64,000 nucleotides of DNA, taken from positions 62,001-126,000 of the forward strand of contig NZ_JBITIH010000009.1 in the NCBI RefSeq assembly GCF_044458865.1. The letters are read 5' to 3'. This document shows positions 56,200 to 64,000 of this stretch, in pieces; position 1 is the stretch's first letter; every line of letters starts with the position of its first letter. Source of the stretch: Micromonospora_G sp044458865 (GTDB taxonomy: Bacteria; Actinomycetota; Actinomycetes; Mycobacteriales; Micromonosporaceae). The notes below the pieces were generated by a model, which was given only the letters and a program-made list of their open reading frames with translations, did not search any database and was not told where the DNA came from. The translations under genes and the position numbers were made by a program.

Positions 56200-58878
56200 G
56201 TGGCGCTCGTGCGGGTGTACTGCGGTCTGGCCTCGGCGGATTTGTCCGCGGGACCGGCTTCGGCCGGATCCACGCTGACGTCTGCTGTGGTTGACGACGC
56301 AGGCCGGCTGCTCCACGTCGGCGAGATCGGCGACGACCCGGCTGGCTACGCCCAGCTCGGCGCGCTCCTCGTCGAACGTTCGGGCGGACTGAGCGGTGTG
56401 GCGATCGCCGCCGACAGCGACGACCACCTGGTCACCTCGCTGCTCAGCGCGGCAGGCCGTCCTCTGGCGATCGCCGACGACGACTCGGTGGACGACTTCG
56501 CCGAGCGCTTCGCCGACGACGAGTCGCAGGAGGAGATGGAGGGCTCGCCGGCCCAACGGCGGGCCGTCGGCCTGGCCCGGGCACTTCAGGCCGGCGCACT
56601 CTCCGCGGTGACCCTCCCGGCCCCCCGGGACCTCGCCGGCTACAAGCCCGTACTCGCGGCCCACGCGGCGCTCGCCAGCGGGCGCCACTCGGCTGCGGGG
56701 ACGCTCCGCGAGGTTCTCCGCGAGCTCTACCCCGCCGCACTCCGCGCCTACCCCGACCCGGCCGACCCGGTGCCGCTCGCGGTGCTCGACGCCCTGCCCG
56801 AACCGGGCATGCTGACCGGCGCCGGCGGTCGCGGCCGGGAGAGCGCGGTTGCCGTCGACGCCATCACCGCTCACCTTGTCGCCGACGGCGTGGCGGAGGC
56901 GAACGAGATCTCGGAGGCGGTCACCGCGCTCCAGGTGGCGATCGCCGAAACCCCCCGCCGGGCCACCGTCAACAACAAGGCCGTCACCTCGGCCGTGGCC
57001 GAGGCCGTACGACAGGCCGTGGCGGCGGTACGCGCCTGCGACGCCGGCTGCGACGCGCTGGTGGCCACGCTCGCGGCCCGGGTCACCACCCCCGCACCGC
57101 TGGCTGGTCGTCGGACCGTACGACGCGGCGCCGAGGAAGCCGTGCCGCTGGCCGCAGGTGCGCACGGCACCGGCAGTCACGGCGTACTACGGCCGGCAAG
57201 CCAGCAGCCGGTGCCGTCGGTCGGCCGGCGCAGTCGGCCCCAGCCGGCCCCGGGCAGCGGCGTACCGTCGACTCCCCAGCCGATGACCGCACCTCCGGTG
57301 GCACCGGCGCCGATCGCACCGCCGCCGCTGGCCCCGCAGCCGGTCGTACCGGCGGCCTCGCTGCCCGGCCTGAACCGGCCGGCCGCCGCGCCAGCGGCAC
57401 AGCCTCAGCGTGACCTGCCCACTCCGGTTCCCGCCGCCCCGGCCCCGGCCACGCAGTGGCGGGATGCGCCGGCCAACCGGCCGGTCTCCTCGCCGCCTCC
57501 GCCGCCCCCGGGCATCACCCCGATCGTCCCGGTGCAGCGCAGCGGCAACGTGCCGCCCGTCGACGCGGGAGAACCGTTCCGGGCGACCCTGACCACCGCC
57601 GCGATCAACAGCGCCCGGAGCGAACGCCGTCCGACGCCGATCGTGCCGCGTCCGAAGACCAACCGCGAGTCCGCTCCCACCACGAACGGGTTCGGAGCTA
57701 CCGACCTCAGCGTGCCCGTGCCCACGCCCCGGCCGGACACCACCACACCGCCGCCCGGTTCCCGGGCGAACTGGCCCCTGGTCAGCCCTGGCGACGACCG
57801 GGACGAGCGTGCGGACCGCGAACGTGCCGACCGCGAACGTGCCGACCGCGAACGTGCCGAACAAGACCGGGCCGAACGTGACCGTGCGGACCGGGAGCGT
57901 GCGGACCGGGAGCGTGCGGACCGGGACCTCGCTGAGCGGGAGCGGAGCCATGCCGCCCTGGGCCATGGCGACTACGGCCGAATCGAACGCGAGCGCAACG
58001 ACCGGGTCGAGCGCGATCGGGGCGAACGGGAGCGCGGCGGGCGGGACCTGGCGGCGAGCGCCGAACCGGCGTACCAGTTCGACCGGCAGTCTTCGGCCGG
58101 CCTTGACCTGCCGGCGTCGACCGGAGCCGGCGACGGCCGGGTAACCCCGCCCTGGCTCGCGGACGACCTGCCGCAGGAGCCTCCGATGCTGCGGCTCGTG
58201 GAGCCGCAGCCGTTGGCCGACCGTGCCCTGCGCGAGCCAGCCGACCGTGCCCTGCGCGAGCCAGCCGACCGTGCCCTGCGCGAGCCGGCCGACCGTGCCC
58301 TGCGCGAGCCGGCCGGTGTGAACACCAACCCGCACCTGGACGGTCCGCCGCTGCGGCTGGTCGAACCCGAAGCACCGGAGCGCAACCCCCGGGTGACCCG
58401 GGCGGCGCGACGCGCCACCGAGCCGAGTACTCCCCCGGTGGCCGAAGGCGACGGCGACCTGCTCATCTTCGCCGCGGCCCGCTCCGCCTGGTTCACCGGT
58501 CACCCGGAGGACGACGCCGACGTCGAGTGGTCCTCGACCGCCGACACCGGTTGGCGCGCTGCGGAACAGGCGGCCCGACCGCAGGTCGGCGACGAGACGC
58601 GGGCCGGTCTGCCACGGCGGGTCCCGCAGGCGAACCTGGTTCCCGGCTCGCCGCTACGCGACGAACGGCCACTGCGGATCGTGCGCGACGCGGCCCGGAT
58701 AGCGGAGCACACCACCGGATATTTCCGGGGTTGGCGTCGGGGTCAGGAGATCGGCGGCTTTGCCGTCGGCGGGCGCCCCGGTCGCGAGGCCGCCGGTGGC
58801 TGGGACTTCAGCCGCGATCACAACGACCGGGACGACGATCGGGAGTACGAGTACCGGTCCGCCGGCTACCGCTCCTGA
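56200..58878 (+). CDS. Large IS110-transposase-like repeat protein with conservon-kinase-type C-terminus
   Basis: 892 aa from GTG 56200, with GGAGGAG nine bases upstream. The N-terminal ~230 residues (VRVYCGLASADL, VVDDAGRLLHVGEIGDD, GVAIAADSDDHL, PLAIADDDSVDDFAERF) follow the RNase-H-like DEDD pattern of IS110-family transposases. Recombinase-type C-terminal catalytic residues and insertion ends are not seen. A Pro-rich middle, RADRE tandem repeats (about residues 535-580) and four ADRALREP repeats (about 672-704) follow. The C-terminus GLPRRVPQANLVPGSPLRDE and the later FRGWRRGQEIGG closely resemble the tail of the conservon histidine kinase at 62.1 kb (GLPKRVPMAQLVPG, YHRGVQRGR). It is therefore probably a domesticated signalling protein rather than a mobile element. 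Confidence 0.7.
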   Translation: MALVRVYCGLASADLSAGPASAGSTLTSAVVDDAGRLLHVGEIGDDPAGYAQLGALLVERSGGLSGVAIAADSDDHLVTSLLSAAGRPLAIADDDSVDDFAERFADDESQEEMEGSPAQRRAVGLARALQAGALSAVTLPAPRDLAGYKPVLAAHAALASGRHSAAGTLREVLRELYPAALRAYPDPADPVPLAVLDALPEPGMLTGAGGRGRESAVAVDAITAHLVADGVAEANEISEAVTALQVAIAETPRRATVNNKAVTSAVAEAVRQAVAAVRACDAGCDALVATLAARVTTPAPLAGRRTVRRGAEEAVPLAAGAHGTGSHGVLRPASQQPVPSVGRRSRPQPAPGSGVPSTPQPMTAPPVAPAPIAPPPLAPQPVVPAASLPGLNRPAAAPAAQPQRDLPTPVPAAPAPATQWRDAPANRPVSSPPPPPPGITPIVPVQRSGNVPPVDAGEPFRATLTTAAINSARSERRPTPIVPRPKTNRESAPTTNGFGATDLSVPVPTPRPDTTTPPPGSRANWPLVSPGDDRDERADRERADRERADRERAEQDRAERDRADRERADRERADRDLAERERSHAALGHGDYGRIERERNDRVERDRGERERGGRDLAASAEPAYQFDRQSSAGLDLPASTGAGDGRVTPPWLADDLPQEPPMLRLVEPQPLADRALREPADRALREPADRALREPADRALREPAGVNTNPHLDGPPLRLVEPEAPERNPRVTRAARRATEPSTPPVAEGDGDLLIFAAARSAWFTGHPEDDADVEWSSTADTGWRAAEQAARPQVGDETRAGLPRRVPQANLVPGSPLRDERPLRIVRDAARIAEHTTGYFRGWRRGQEIGGFAVGGRPGREAAGGWDFSRDHNDRDDDREYEYRSAGYRS
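57806..57930. repeat. Imperfect 15-bp tandem repeat encoding RADRE units
   Basis: Repeated GAACGTGCCGACCGC-type units within the 892-aa protein gene, giving a charged helical segment. Confidence 0.8.
58216..58311. repeat. 24-bp tandem repeat, four copies (ADRALREP)
   Basis: Units of GCCGACCGTGCCCTGCGCGA plus GCC(A/G) are almost identical at DNA level, which indicates recent duplication or homogenisation. Confidence 0.9.
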
Positions 58879-59024
58879 TCGCACGGCCGAGCGCGATCGA
58901 CCTGGGGTAACGTCACATCTCCCTGGCCACACCATAAATATTTCACGGCTGTACTATCCGCTCGGCAACGTACCGGCGGAACAGCAGACGGCCGGGACAC
59001 CACGGCGCGGAGAGGCGGCATCTG

Positions 59025-60239
59025 ATGGCGAGACCGGCGATCGGCTCCTCCGCCCTAACCCGTCGTGGCCTCCTGGTTGCCAGCGCCTCCAGCCTCTTCC
59101 TCACCGCCTGCGGCAGCGGCGACTCCGACGTCCAGTCGGGACCCACCCGGGGGCCGCAGAATCTGGTCATCGGCGCCAACCTTGAGCTGACCGGCGCCGG
59201 CGCGGCGATGGGGGTGCTCCAGGAACGGGCGTTGCGGATCACCGTCGACACGCTCAACGAAGAGGGCATTCAGGTCGGCAACACCCGCCGCAAGATCCGA
59301 CTGGTGGTCCAGGACAACGGCAGCGACCCGAAGAAGGCCGCCGAGCAGGCCGCCGATCTGGCCGGGCGTGAGCAGGCGAACGTGGTCATCGGCGGCACCA
59401 TCGCCGAGACGTCGATGGAAATCATCAAGGTCGCGCAGCAGGAGCAGCTTCCGTTCATCTCCCTTGCCTCCGCCGACGAACTCGTGGTCCCGCTGGCCCA
59501 GCGCAGCTTCATCTACAAGCTCACCCCTGACGCGACCGACGTCGCCCGTCAGCTGGCCCGCCTGATCACCTCTCAGAAGCTCCGCAAGGTCACCCTGCTG
59601 GCCGCGCCCGGCCTCCACGGCAACTCGGGCGTACGGGCCGTCACACAGTCGATGAAGACCTCCGGCGTACCGCTGGCCAAGACCCTGCGGCTGCCCGCCA
59701 CCGGTGCCGACCTCAGTTCCATCGCCGACCGGACGGTTTCGGGCAAGGCGGACGCGGTGGTCGTCTGGGCGACCGCCCCGACCTCGGGTGCCACTGCCCG
59801 CGCGCTACGGGACGCCGGCTACCAGGGGCCGATCTTCTTCGACGCCGGTGCGGTGGCGGAGGAGACCCTCTCGGACCAGAACGCCAAGGCGGTCGAGGGG
59901 GCGTTCGTGGTTCACCCGATGGCGCTGAGCGGATCGTCGCTGACCAACACCACCAGCGCCAGCCTGGCTCGCCGTGACTTCGTCTTCCGCTACATCCAGG
60001 AACACGGCTCGTTCAGCGGGTTCGCGCCGTACGCGTCGGACGCGGTCCAGTTGATCGCCGCAGCCGCCCGGCTCGCCAACAGCGTCGACCGTGGTCGTAT
60101 CCGGGTGTACCTGGCCCGCCAGGTGACCGAGGGGATCGCCGGATCGTACGCGTTCGCCCCGATCCGGCATGGCGGGATGGAACCAGACTCGCTCGGGGTG
60201 TTCACCGTCAGCCGTGGCGAGTGGACCCGGATCTCCTGA
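59025..60239 (+). CDS. Leu/Ile/Val-type (Peripla_BP_6) substrate-binding lipoprotein
   Basis: 404 aa. The signal peptide contains a twin-arginine-like pair (SALTRRGLLVASA) and ends in the lipobox LTACGSG, so the protein is probably a lipoprotein exported by Tat or Sec. The binding domain has LVIGANLELTGAGAAMGVLQ, ADLAGREQANVVIGGTIAET and DAVVVWATAPTSGATARALR, typical of branched-chain amino acid or related solute receptors. No permease or ATPase genes are nearby. It may supply a ligand signal for the conservon or a distant transporter. TACTAT at about 58955 could be the -10 box. Confidence 0.88.
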   Translation: MARPAIGSSALTRRGLLVASASSLFLTACGSGDSDVQSGPTRGPQNLVIGANLELTGAGAAMGVLQERALRITVDTLNEEGIQVGNTRRKIRLVVQDNGSDPKKAAEQAADLAGREQANVVIGGTIAETSMEIIKVAQQEQLPFISLASADELVVPLAQRSFIYKLTPDATDVARQLARLITSQKLRKVTLLAAPGLHGNSGVRAVTQSMKTSGVPLAKTLRLPATGADLSSIADRTVSGKADAVVVWATAPTSGATARALRDAGYQGPIFFDAGAVAEETLSDQNAKAVEGAFVVHPMALSGSSLTNTTSASLARRDFVFRYIQEHGSFSGFAPYASDAVQLIAAAARLANSVDRGRIRVYLARQVTEGIAGSYAFAPIRHGGMEPDSLGVFTVSRGEWTRIS

Positions 60240-60264
60240 CCTTCACGCCAGCCTTGCCCTCACG

Positions 60265-60300
60265 GCCGGCTGATTCCCGGCGGTTCGGCGCCGAGCCGGC
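60265..60300 (+). terminator. Possible terminator after the lipoprotein gene
   Basis: GCCGGCT and AGCCGGC pair around a loop that can fold further. The rest of the 373-base gap to 60612 holds no other gene I can support. Confidence 0.4.
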
Positions 60301-60560
60301 TGGCCCACCTTGACCCGCCCCGTTCACGGGGACACGCCACTGGGCCCCCCGAAGACACCACGTCGACTACCTCCGTCACCGGGGCGACCTCCCGGCCTCC
60401 GTTGTCGCCCTTGCGCGGGTGGTAGACACGGATGGGCGCGAGATTCGTCGACGCGCGTCGGCGGTACGACATGGAGGTTGTGGGGCGCACACGAAAGTGC
60501 GGCGCGGCACCCGGGCGGGCGAGAACCGGCTGCGCATGGCAACCGGCGGTGCGCATCGCA

Positions 60561-60596
60561 ACCGCCTGGTCGGGCACAGGGCCCTGACCAGGCGGT
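60561..60596 (-). terminator. Hairpin terminator after the conservon GTPase gene
   Basis: A perfect 11-bp stem (ACCGCCTGGTC / GACCAGGCGGT) lies 17 bases beyond the minus-strand stop at 60613. Confidence 0.75.
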
Positions 60597-60612
60597 CGAT
60601 CCGCTATTCGGC

Positions 60613-61200
60613 TCAGGCGGGGGCAACCGCGCGTGACCTGCGCATGGTGAGCACGTACTCCACCAGCGAGATCAGCACGTGCTTGGTCGACTCGCGGTTA
60701 CGCGCGTCGCAAGCGACCACCGGAACGTCACTCGAGATGGCGAGTGCGTCCCGCACGTCCTGCGGGTCGTGGTACTGCATCCCGTCGAAGCAGTTGATGG
60801 CCACCAGGTACGGCAGCCGCCGATGCTCGAAGAAGTCGATCGCCGCGAAGCAGTCGGCCAGTCGACGGGTGTCGACCAAGACGACCGCCCCGATCGCGCC
60901 CCGTACCAGCTCGTCCCACATGAACCAGAAACGTGTCTGGCCCGGGGTGCCGAACAGGTAAAGGATCAGATCTCGGTCGATCGAGATACGGCCGAAGTCC
61001 ATGGCGACCGTGGTGGTCGTCTTACCCGGCACCTGTCGCGTGTCATCGACGCCGACACCGGCGGACGTCATGATCGCCTCAGTGGTCAACGGCGTGATCT
61101 CCGAGACCGAGCCGACCAGCGTCGTCTTGCCGACGCCAAACCCACCGGCGATGACGATCTTCGCCGATGTCACGCGCCCGACCGTCGGGCGGTGCGACAT
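60613..61200 (-). CDS. Conservon small GTPase-like protein (CvnD/RarD type)
   Basis: 195 aa from ATG 61200. P-loop VIAGGFGVGKTTLVGSVSE, switch region GKTTTTVAMDFGR, LYLFGTPGQTRFWFMWDELV (DxxG replaced by GTPG, as usual in this family) and VAINCFDGMQ (NxxD-like) are visible. It is the last gene of the kinase-roadblock-DUF742-GTPase set. Such proteins work with the roadblock partner in a eukaryote-like G-protein circuit that affects development. Confidence 0.93.
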   Translation of the reverse strand: MSHRPTVGRVTSAKIVIAGGFGVGKTTLVGSVSEITPLTTEAIMTSAGVGVDDTRQVPGKTTTTVAMDFGRISIDRDLILYLFGTPGQTRFWFMWDELVRGAIGAVVLVDTRRLADCFAAIDFFEHRRLPYLVAINCFDGMQYHDPQDVRDALAISSDVPVVACDARNRESTKHVLISLVEYVLTMRRSRAVAPA

Positions 61201-61201
61201 G

Positions 61202-61579
61202 TCAGAGCCTGCGAAGTCCACTCAGCACCCTCTCCAGCAGTTCAGTGCCCACCGCGTCGTTAGAGTCGTCCAGGATTGTTGGTTCGTGCACCGCGACCAG
61301 GCCTTCCGCGGCCATGTCGGCGATGAGGACCCGGGCCACTCCGAGCGGCAGCTGCATCCGCGCCGCGATTTCCGCGAGCGATTGCAGCCGACCGTCACAC
61401 AGCGCGGCGATGTATTGGTGCTCCCGACCCTGGCCGCCCTTGGCGTTGCCGGCGGACCGGCCACGCGCCGTCGTCTCGACCAGTGCCTCCAGGGCGATCT
61501 CAAGCCGGGGACGGGTCCGTCCACGGGTGACGGCATATGGCCTGACCAGCGCGCCAGTTGGCTCGTCGCGCTCAGCCAT
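61202..61579 (-). CDS. Conservon DUF742 protein (CvnC type)
   Basis: 125 aa from ATG 61579, with GGGGGTGG upstream. LVRPYAVTRGRTRPRLEIAL, LQSLAEIAARMQLPLGVARVLIADMAAEGL (winged-helix-like) and LLERVLSGLRRL match DUF742. It is separated from the GTPase start by one base. Confidence 0.93.
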   Translation of the reverse strand: MAERDEPTGALVRPYAVTRGRTRPRLEIALEALVETTARGRSAGNAKGGQGREHQYIAALCDGRLQSLAEIAARMQLPLGVARVLIADMAAEGLVAVHEPTILDDSNDAVGTELLERVLSGLRRL

Positions 61580-61684
61580 CGCCGTCCACCCCCTTCTCAC
61601 CCTGTCCATGACCCGAGCCCGTGGAGCCCGTCGTCCCTTCGTTGCCGTCGCACCCGTTGTCGGGGTGGCCGACCGGCGGCACTC

Positions 61685-62089
61685 CTAGCCCAGCATCCCC
61701 GCCGCGGCCCGCGGCGCTGGCGTGAGCGCGTCTCCCACCCGGTCGACGAGCAGTGCCATTTCGTACCCGACCTGTCCCACGTCGCTGTTTCGAGCGGCGA
61801 GCACCGCGAACGACGAACCGTCCGAGATAGACATGAGGAACAGGAAGCCATTGTCCATCTCGACCACGGTCTGCAAAACCGCGCCACCCTCGAAACAACG
61901 TGCCGCGCCCTGGGTGAGGCTAACCAGCCCGGAGGCGATGGCGGCGAGCTGGTCGGCTCGGTCGCGCGGAAGGTCCCGTGACGACGCGAGGAGCAGACCG
62001 TCCGCGGAGACGGCGATCGCGTGTGCGACGCCCGGCACCCGGTCGGCGAAGTTGGCAAGCAGCCAACCAAGATCCTGCGTAGATGTCAT
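61685..62089 (-). CDS. Conservon roadblock/LC7 protein (CvnB type)
   Basis: 134 aa, MTSTQDLGWLLANFADRVPG. VAHAIAVSADGLLLASSRDL and DRADQLAAIASGLVSLTQGA are the roadblock signature. Its start overlaps the histidine kinase stop by four bases (ATGA). A 105-base gap separates it from the DUF742 gene. It is a likely GTPase-activating or scaffold partner. Confidence 0.94.
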   Translation of the reverse strand: MTSTQDLGWLLANFADRVPGVAHAIAVSADGLLLASSRDLPRDRADQLAAIASGLVSLTQGAARCFEGGAVLQTVVEMDNGFLFLMSISDGSSFAVLAARNSDVGQVGYEMALLVDRVGDALTPAPRAAAGMLG

Positions 62090-63999
62090 GCTTCATGCTC
62101 CTTCTGACCGCTCCCGGCCGCGGGGCCTAGGCCGGCCTGCGGGGATTGCTGACCCGGAGTCGCTTCCGGGTTGGTCGAGGGGTCGTCCGAGGGGTTGGTA
62201 CGGCCACGCTGCACCCCTCGGTGGTACGCGGACAGCAGGCCGCGCACCGCCTCCGGTGTCCGGCGTTGCACCGAGACGCTCGGCTTTTCTACCGCGCCGG
62301 GAACCAACTGTGCCATCGGCACCCGCTTGGGAAGACCCTTCTGAGTGGTTTCGGCGACCGGAACCGCGGTAGCCGCGGAGGCGGCGCGCCACCCGTCGTC
62401 GGCAGCCGTCTGCCAACCGCCGGGCGACTCACTCGGGCGGGTGGCGCCGTTGCCGTAACCGACCGAGCCCCCCGTTGTCTCTCCCGCCGCCCCTGCCCCA
62501 CGGACCGAGCCGGCGGAAACCGGAGCGGCCATCGAGGAACCGACAGTCGCGCCGGAAGGTCCATTCTGGACGGTACTACGGGTGGCGTCAGCCGTGACGT
62601 ACCGGGCCTTGTCCACGACGTCGGCACTGTCGCCGGCATCGCTCTCGTCGTTGACCGCCCGCCGGGTACGGAACCAGGCGGATTCCAGCTCACGGAAGAT
62701 GGGCAGTTCCATGGTCTCGTCAGCGAACCGTGGCCGGGCCTCGACCGCCGCGGCCGACGGGACCGTGATCGGTGGCTCGACCGGGGGTCGCACGACCCTG
62801 GGCAGCTCGGCGGTCATGTCGAGCGCCGCAGCCAGCCGCTCCGGAACCGAGGGCGCCGGGGCATCCCGGTCGGCGGCACTGACCGGCGGCCAGGCCGGCG
62901 GGGCACCCACGGCCGGGGCCGCGGGCGGCATCGGCGGCTGTGGCGGCGCCGAGACCGGCTGGCTCGACACCGGCGGTGCGGAGACCGGAGGAGCAGAAAA
63001 CGGCGGTGCGGAGAACGGCGGTGCGGAGACCGGAGGAACGACCGGCGGCGCCAGTGCGGCGTCGGCCGGGTGTATCTCCGGGGTGGTCGGCATCTGCCGG
63101 GGGATGTTCGGAGACGGGGTGCTCGTCGGCTCCGCGTCGCCGCCGGACTCGGCCGCCCGTCGCTGTGGCAACGGGTCGATCCCCTGACCGTTGGACGAAC
63201 GCGGGCTGAAGCCGTCGCTGCCGTTGCTGCCGGACTTCGCGCCGGTCAGGTCGGACCACGCCGGCATCCCGCGTCCGGCGCCGTTACCAGCGCCGGTGCC
63301 GTTACCGAGACCGGCACCGTTACCGAGACCGCCGCCGTTCGTGCCCAGACCGCCACCGTTGCCGAACGCTGCCGCAAGTCCACCGCCGTTGAGGCCAGCG
63401 GGCTCGAACGGTCGACCGGCCGGGCTCACGTCCCGCTCCGGTGCACGCTGTGCCGGTGGAACCGGGCTGCTCTCCAGCGCGAGTGGCTCCCCGAAGTTCG
63501 GCCGCTGCGAGGGTGGCTGCTGCGCCGGGGTGGTGTAACCACCCGACTGCTGCGCACGCCCGGAGAGCGCCCTCGGCACGAGCACCGAGGTGGGCATCGT
63601 GACGTCGGCGACCGTACCCCGGTCGGAGCCGGGCCGCAGTTCGACCTTGACCCCGTGCCGGGCTGCCAGTCGGGCGACCACGACCAGGCCCATCATCCGG
63701 GAGACCGCCACGTCCACCTGCGGCGGCGTGGCCAGGCGCTCGTTGAGGTCGTAGAGCTGGTCGGCGGTGATACCGATGCCCCGGTCCTCGACGTAGAGCG
63801 ACGCGCGGTCACCGACCCGCCGGGCCTCGACCATGACCTGCGAGTCGGGCGGCGAGAAGGCGGTGGCGTTGTCGAACAGCTCGGCGACCAGGTGGACCAG
63901 GTCGTTCACGGCGTGCGCCGCGACCTCGATGTCACGGTCGACCACCCCGAACTCGATCCGGGTGTAGTGCTCGACCTCGGACTGGGCAGCCCGGAGCAC
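62086..63999 (-). CDS. Conservon sensor histidine kinase (CvnA/nitrate-sensor type), 5' end beyond window
   Basis: 637 residues visible; the N-terminal sensor part lies beyond the right edge. The HATPase domain (visible residues about 20-140) has ELFDNATAFSPPDSQVMV (N box), YVEDRGIGITADQL (G1) and GLVVVARLAARHGVKVEL (G2). A very long Pro/Gly/Ala-rich tail with GGGLGNGAGLGNG and VSAPPFSAPP repeats follows. The conserved C-terminal motif GLPKRVPMAQLVPG plus VRGLLSAYHRGVQRGR closes the protein. It heads the roadblock/DUF742/GTPase set. Confidence 0.93.
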   Translation of the reverse strand: MLRAAQSEVEHYTRIEFGVVDRDIEVAAHAVNDLVHLVAELFDNATAFSPPDSQVMVEARRVGDRASLYVEDRGIGITADQLYDLNERLATPPQVDVAVSRMMGLVVVARLAARHGVKVELRPGSDRGTVADVTMPTSVLVPRALSGRAQQSGGYTTPAQQPPSQRPNFGEPLALESSPVPPAQRAPERDVSPAGRPFEPAGLNGGGLAAAFGNGGGLGTNGGGLGNGAGLGNGTGAGNGAGRGMPAWSDLTGAKSGSNGSDGFSPRSSNGQGIDPLPQRRAAESGGDAEPTSTPSPNIPRQMPTTPEIHPADAALAPPVVPPVSAPPFSAPPFSAPPVSAPPVSSQPVSAPPQPPMPPAAPAVGAPPAWPPVSAADRDAPAPSVPERLAAALDMTAELPRVVRPPVEPPITVPSAAAVEARPRFADETMELPIFRELESAWFRTRRAVNDESDAGDSADVVDKARYVTADATRSTVQNGPSGATVGSSMAAPVSAGSVRGAGAAGETTGGSVGYGNGATRPSESPGGWQTAADDGWRAASAATAVPVAETTQKGLPKRVPMAQLVPGAVEKPSVSVQRRTPEAVRGLLSAYHRGVQRGRTNPSDDPSTNPEATPGQQSPQAGLGPAAGSGQKEHEA

Positions 64000-64000
64000 A

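Noticed and set aside
56200..58878. Active IS110-type insertion sequence
   Set aside because: No terminal ends, no duplicated target, the protein is fused to unrelated long repeats, and no second copy is in the window.

Overview
This window is high-GC actinobacterial chromosome, most likely from the family Micromonosporaceae (Micromonospora-like). The evidence is the codon use (almost every third position is G or C), an orphan acyl-CoA carboxylase epsilon subunit, GuaB1, an XRE/DUF397 pair, a Cvn/Rar-type conservon, and a family of about 54-bp palindromes carrying GGAAGGGCCCCTT arms. There are no rRNA or tRNA genes, no CRISPR array and no intact insertion sequence that I can see.

Layout. 1-5.4 kb: sigma-factor edge, PanE-like reductase, M50 protease, a secreted double-psi-barrel-like protein, and a Ser/Thr kinase. 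5.5-14.8 kb: acyl-CoA carboxylase genes (accE at 5.5 kb, maf at 8.9 kb, accA at 13.1 kb). They are split by a three-gene type VII-secretion-like island (two helical ESX/PPE-like proteins and a mycosin), then by an O-methyltransferase and a PadR-controlled ABC exporter. 15-18.7 kb: GuaB1, TetR, and a short threonyl-tRNA synthetase preceded by a threonine-rich leader peptide. 18.7-22.3 kb: the transglutaminase / alpha-E / ATP-grasp operon. 22.5-32.3 kb: DedA, quinone reductase, two gamma-glutamylcyclotransferase-fold proteins, an N-formylglutamate-amidohydrolase-like protein and an M20 amidohydrolase. 32.8-42.1 kb: second Ser/Thr kinase, phosphohexomutase, Stealth phosphotransferase, GPP34, Nudix, upp and a GT4 glycosyltransferase. 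42.2-47.7 kb: deoC with two aldehyde dehydrogenases, XRE/DUF397, and an FBP-domain protein. 47.8-55 kb: regulators (TetR, BlaI plus M56 peptidase, PadR), an alpha/beta hydrolase, and the cydDC exporter behind a tiny cydA'-'cydB fusion. 55-64 kb: an acidic conserved protein, a large IS110-like/repeat protein, a solute-binding lipoprotein, and the conservon genes (roadblock, DUF742, GTPase, and a histidine kinase running off the right edge).

Main points of interest. (1) A 72-codon in-frame fusion joins the first codons of cydA to the last codons of cydB, leaving cydDC without an oxidase. (2) Seven copies of one asymmetric palindrome occur; six sit with the same arm against a stop codon, and the seventh lies in frame inside cydD. 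(3) A leader peptide with three consecutive Thr codons plus a strong hairpin sits upstream of a ThrRS that lacks the editing domain. (4) An 892-aa protein combines an IS110-transposase-like N-terminus, tandem charged repeats and a C-terminal motif also present at the end of the conservon histidine kinase nearby. (5) A mycosin module of lower GC content interrupts the carboxylase locus.

All family assignments come from reading motifs by eye; no database search was run.
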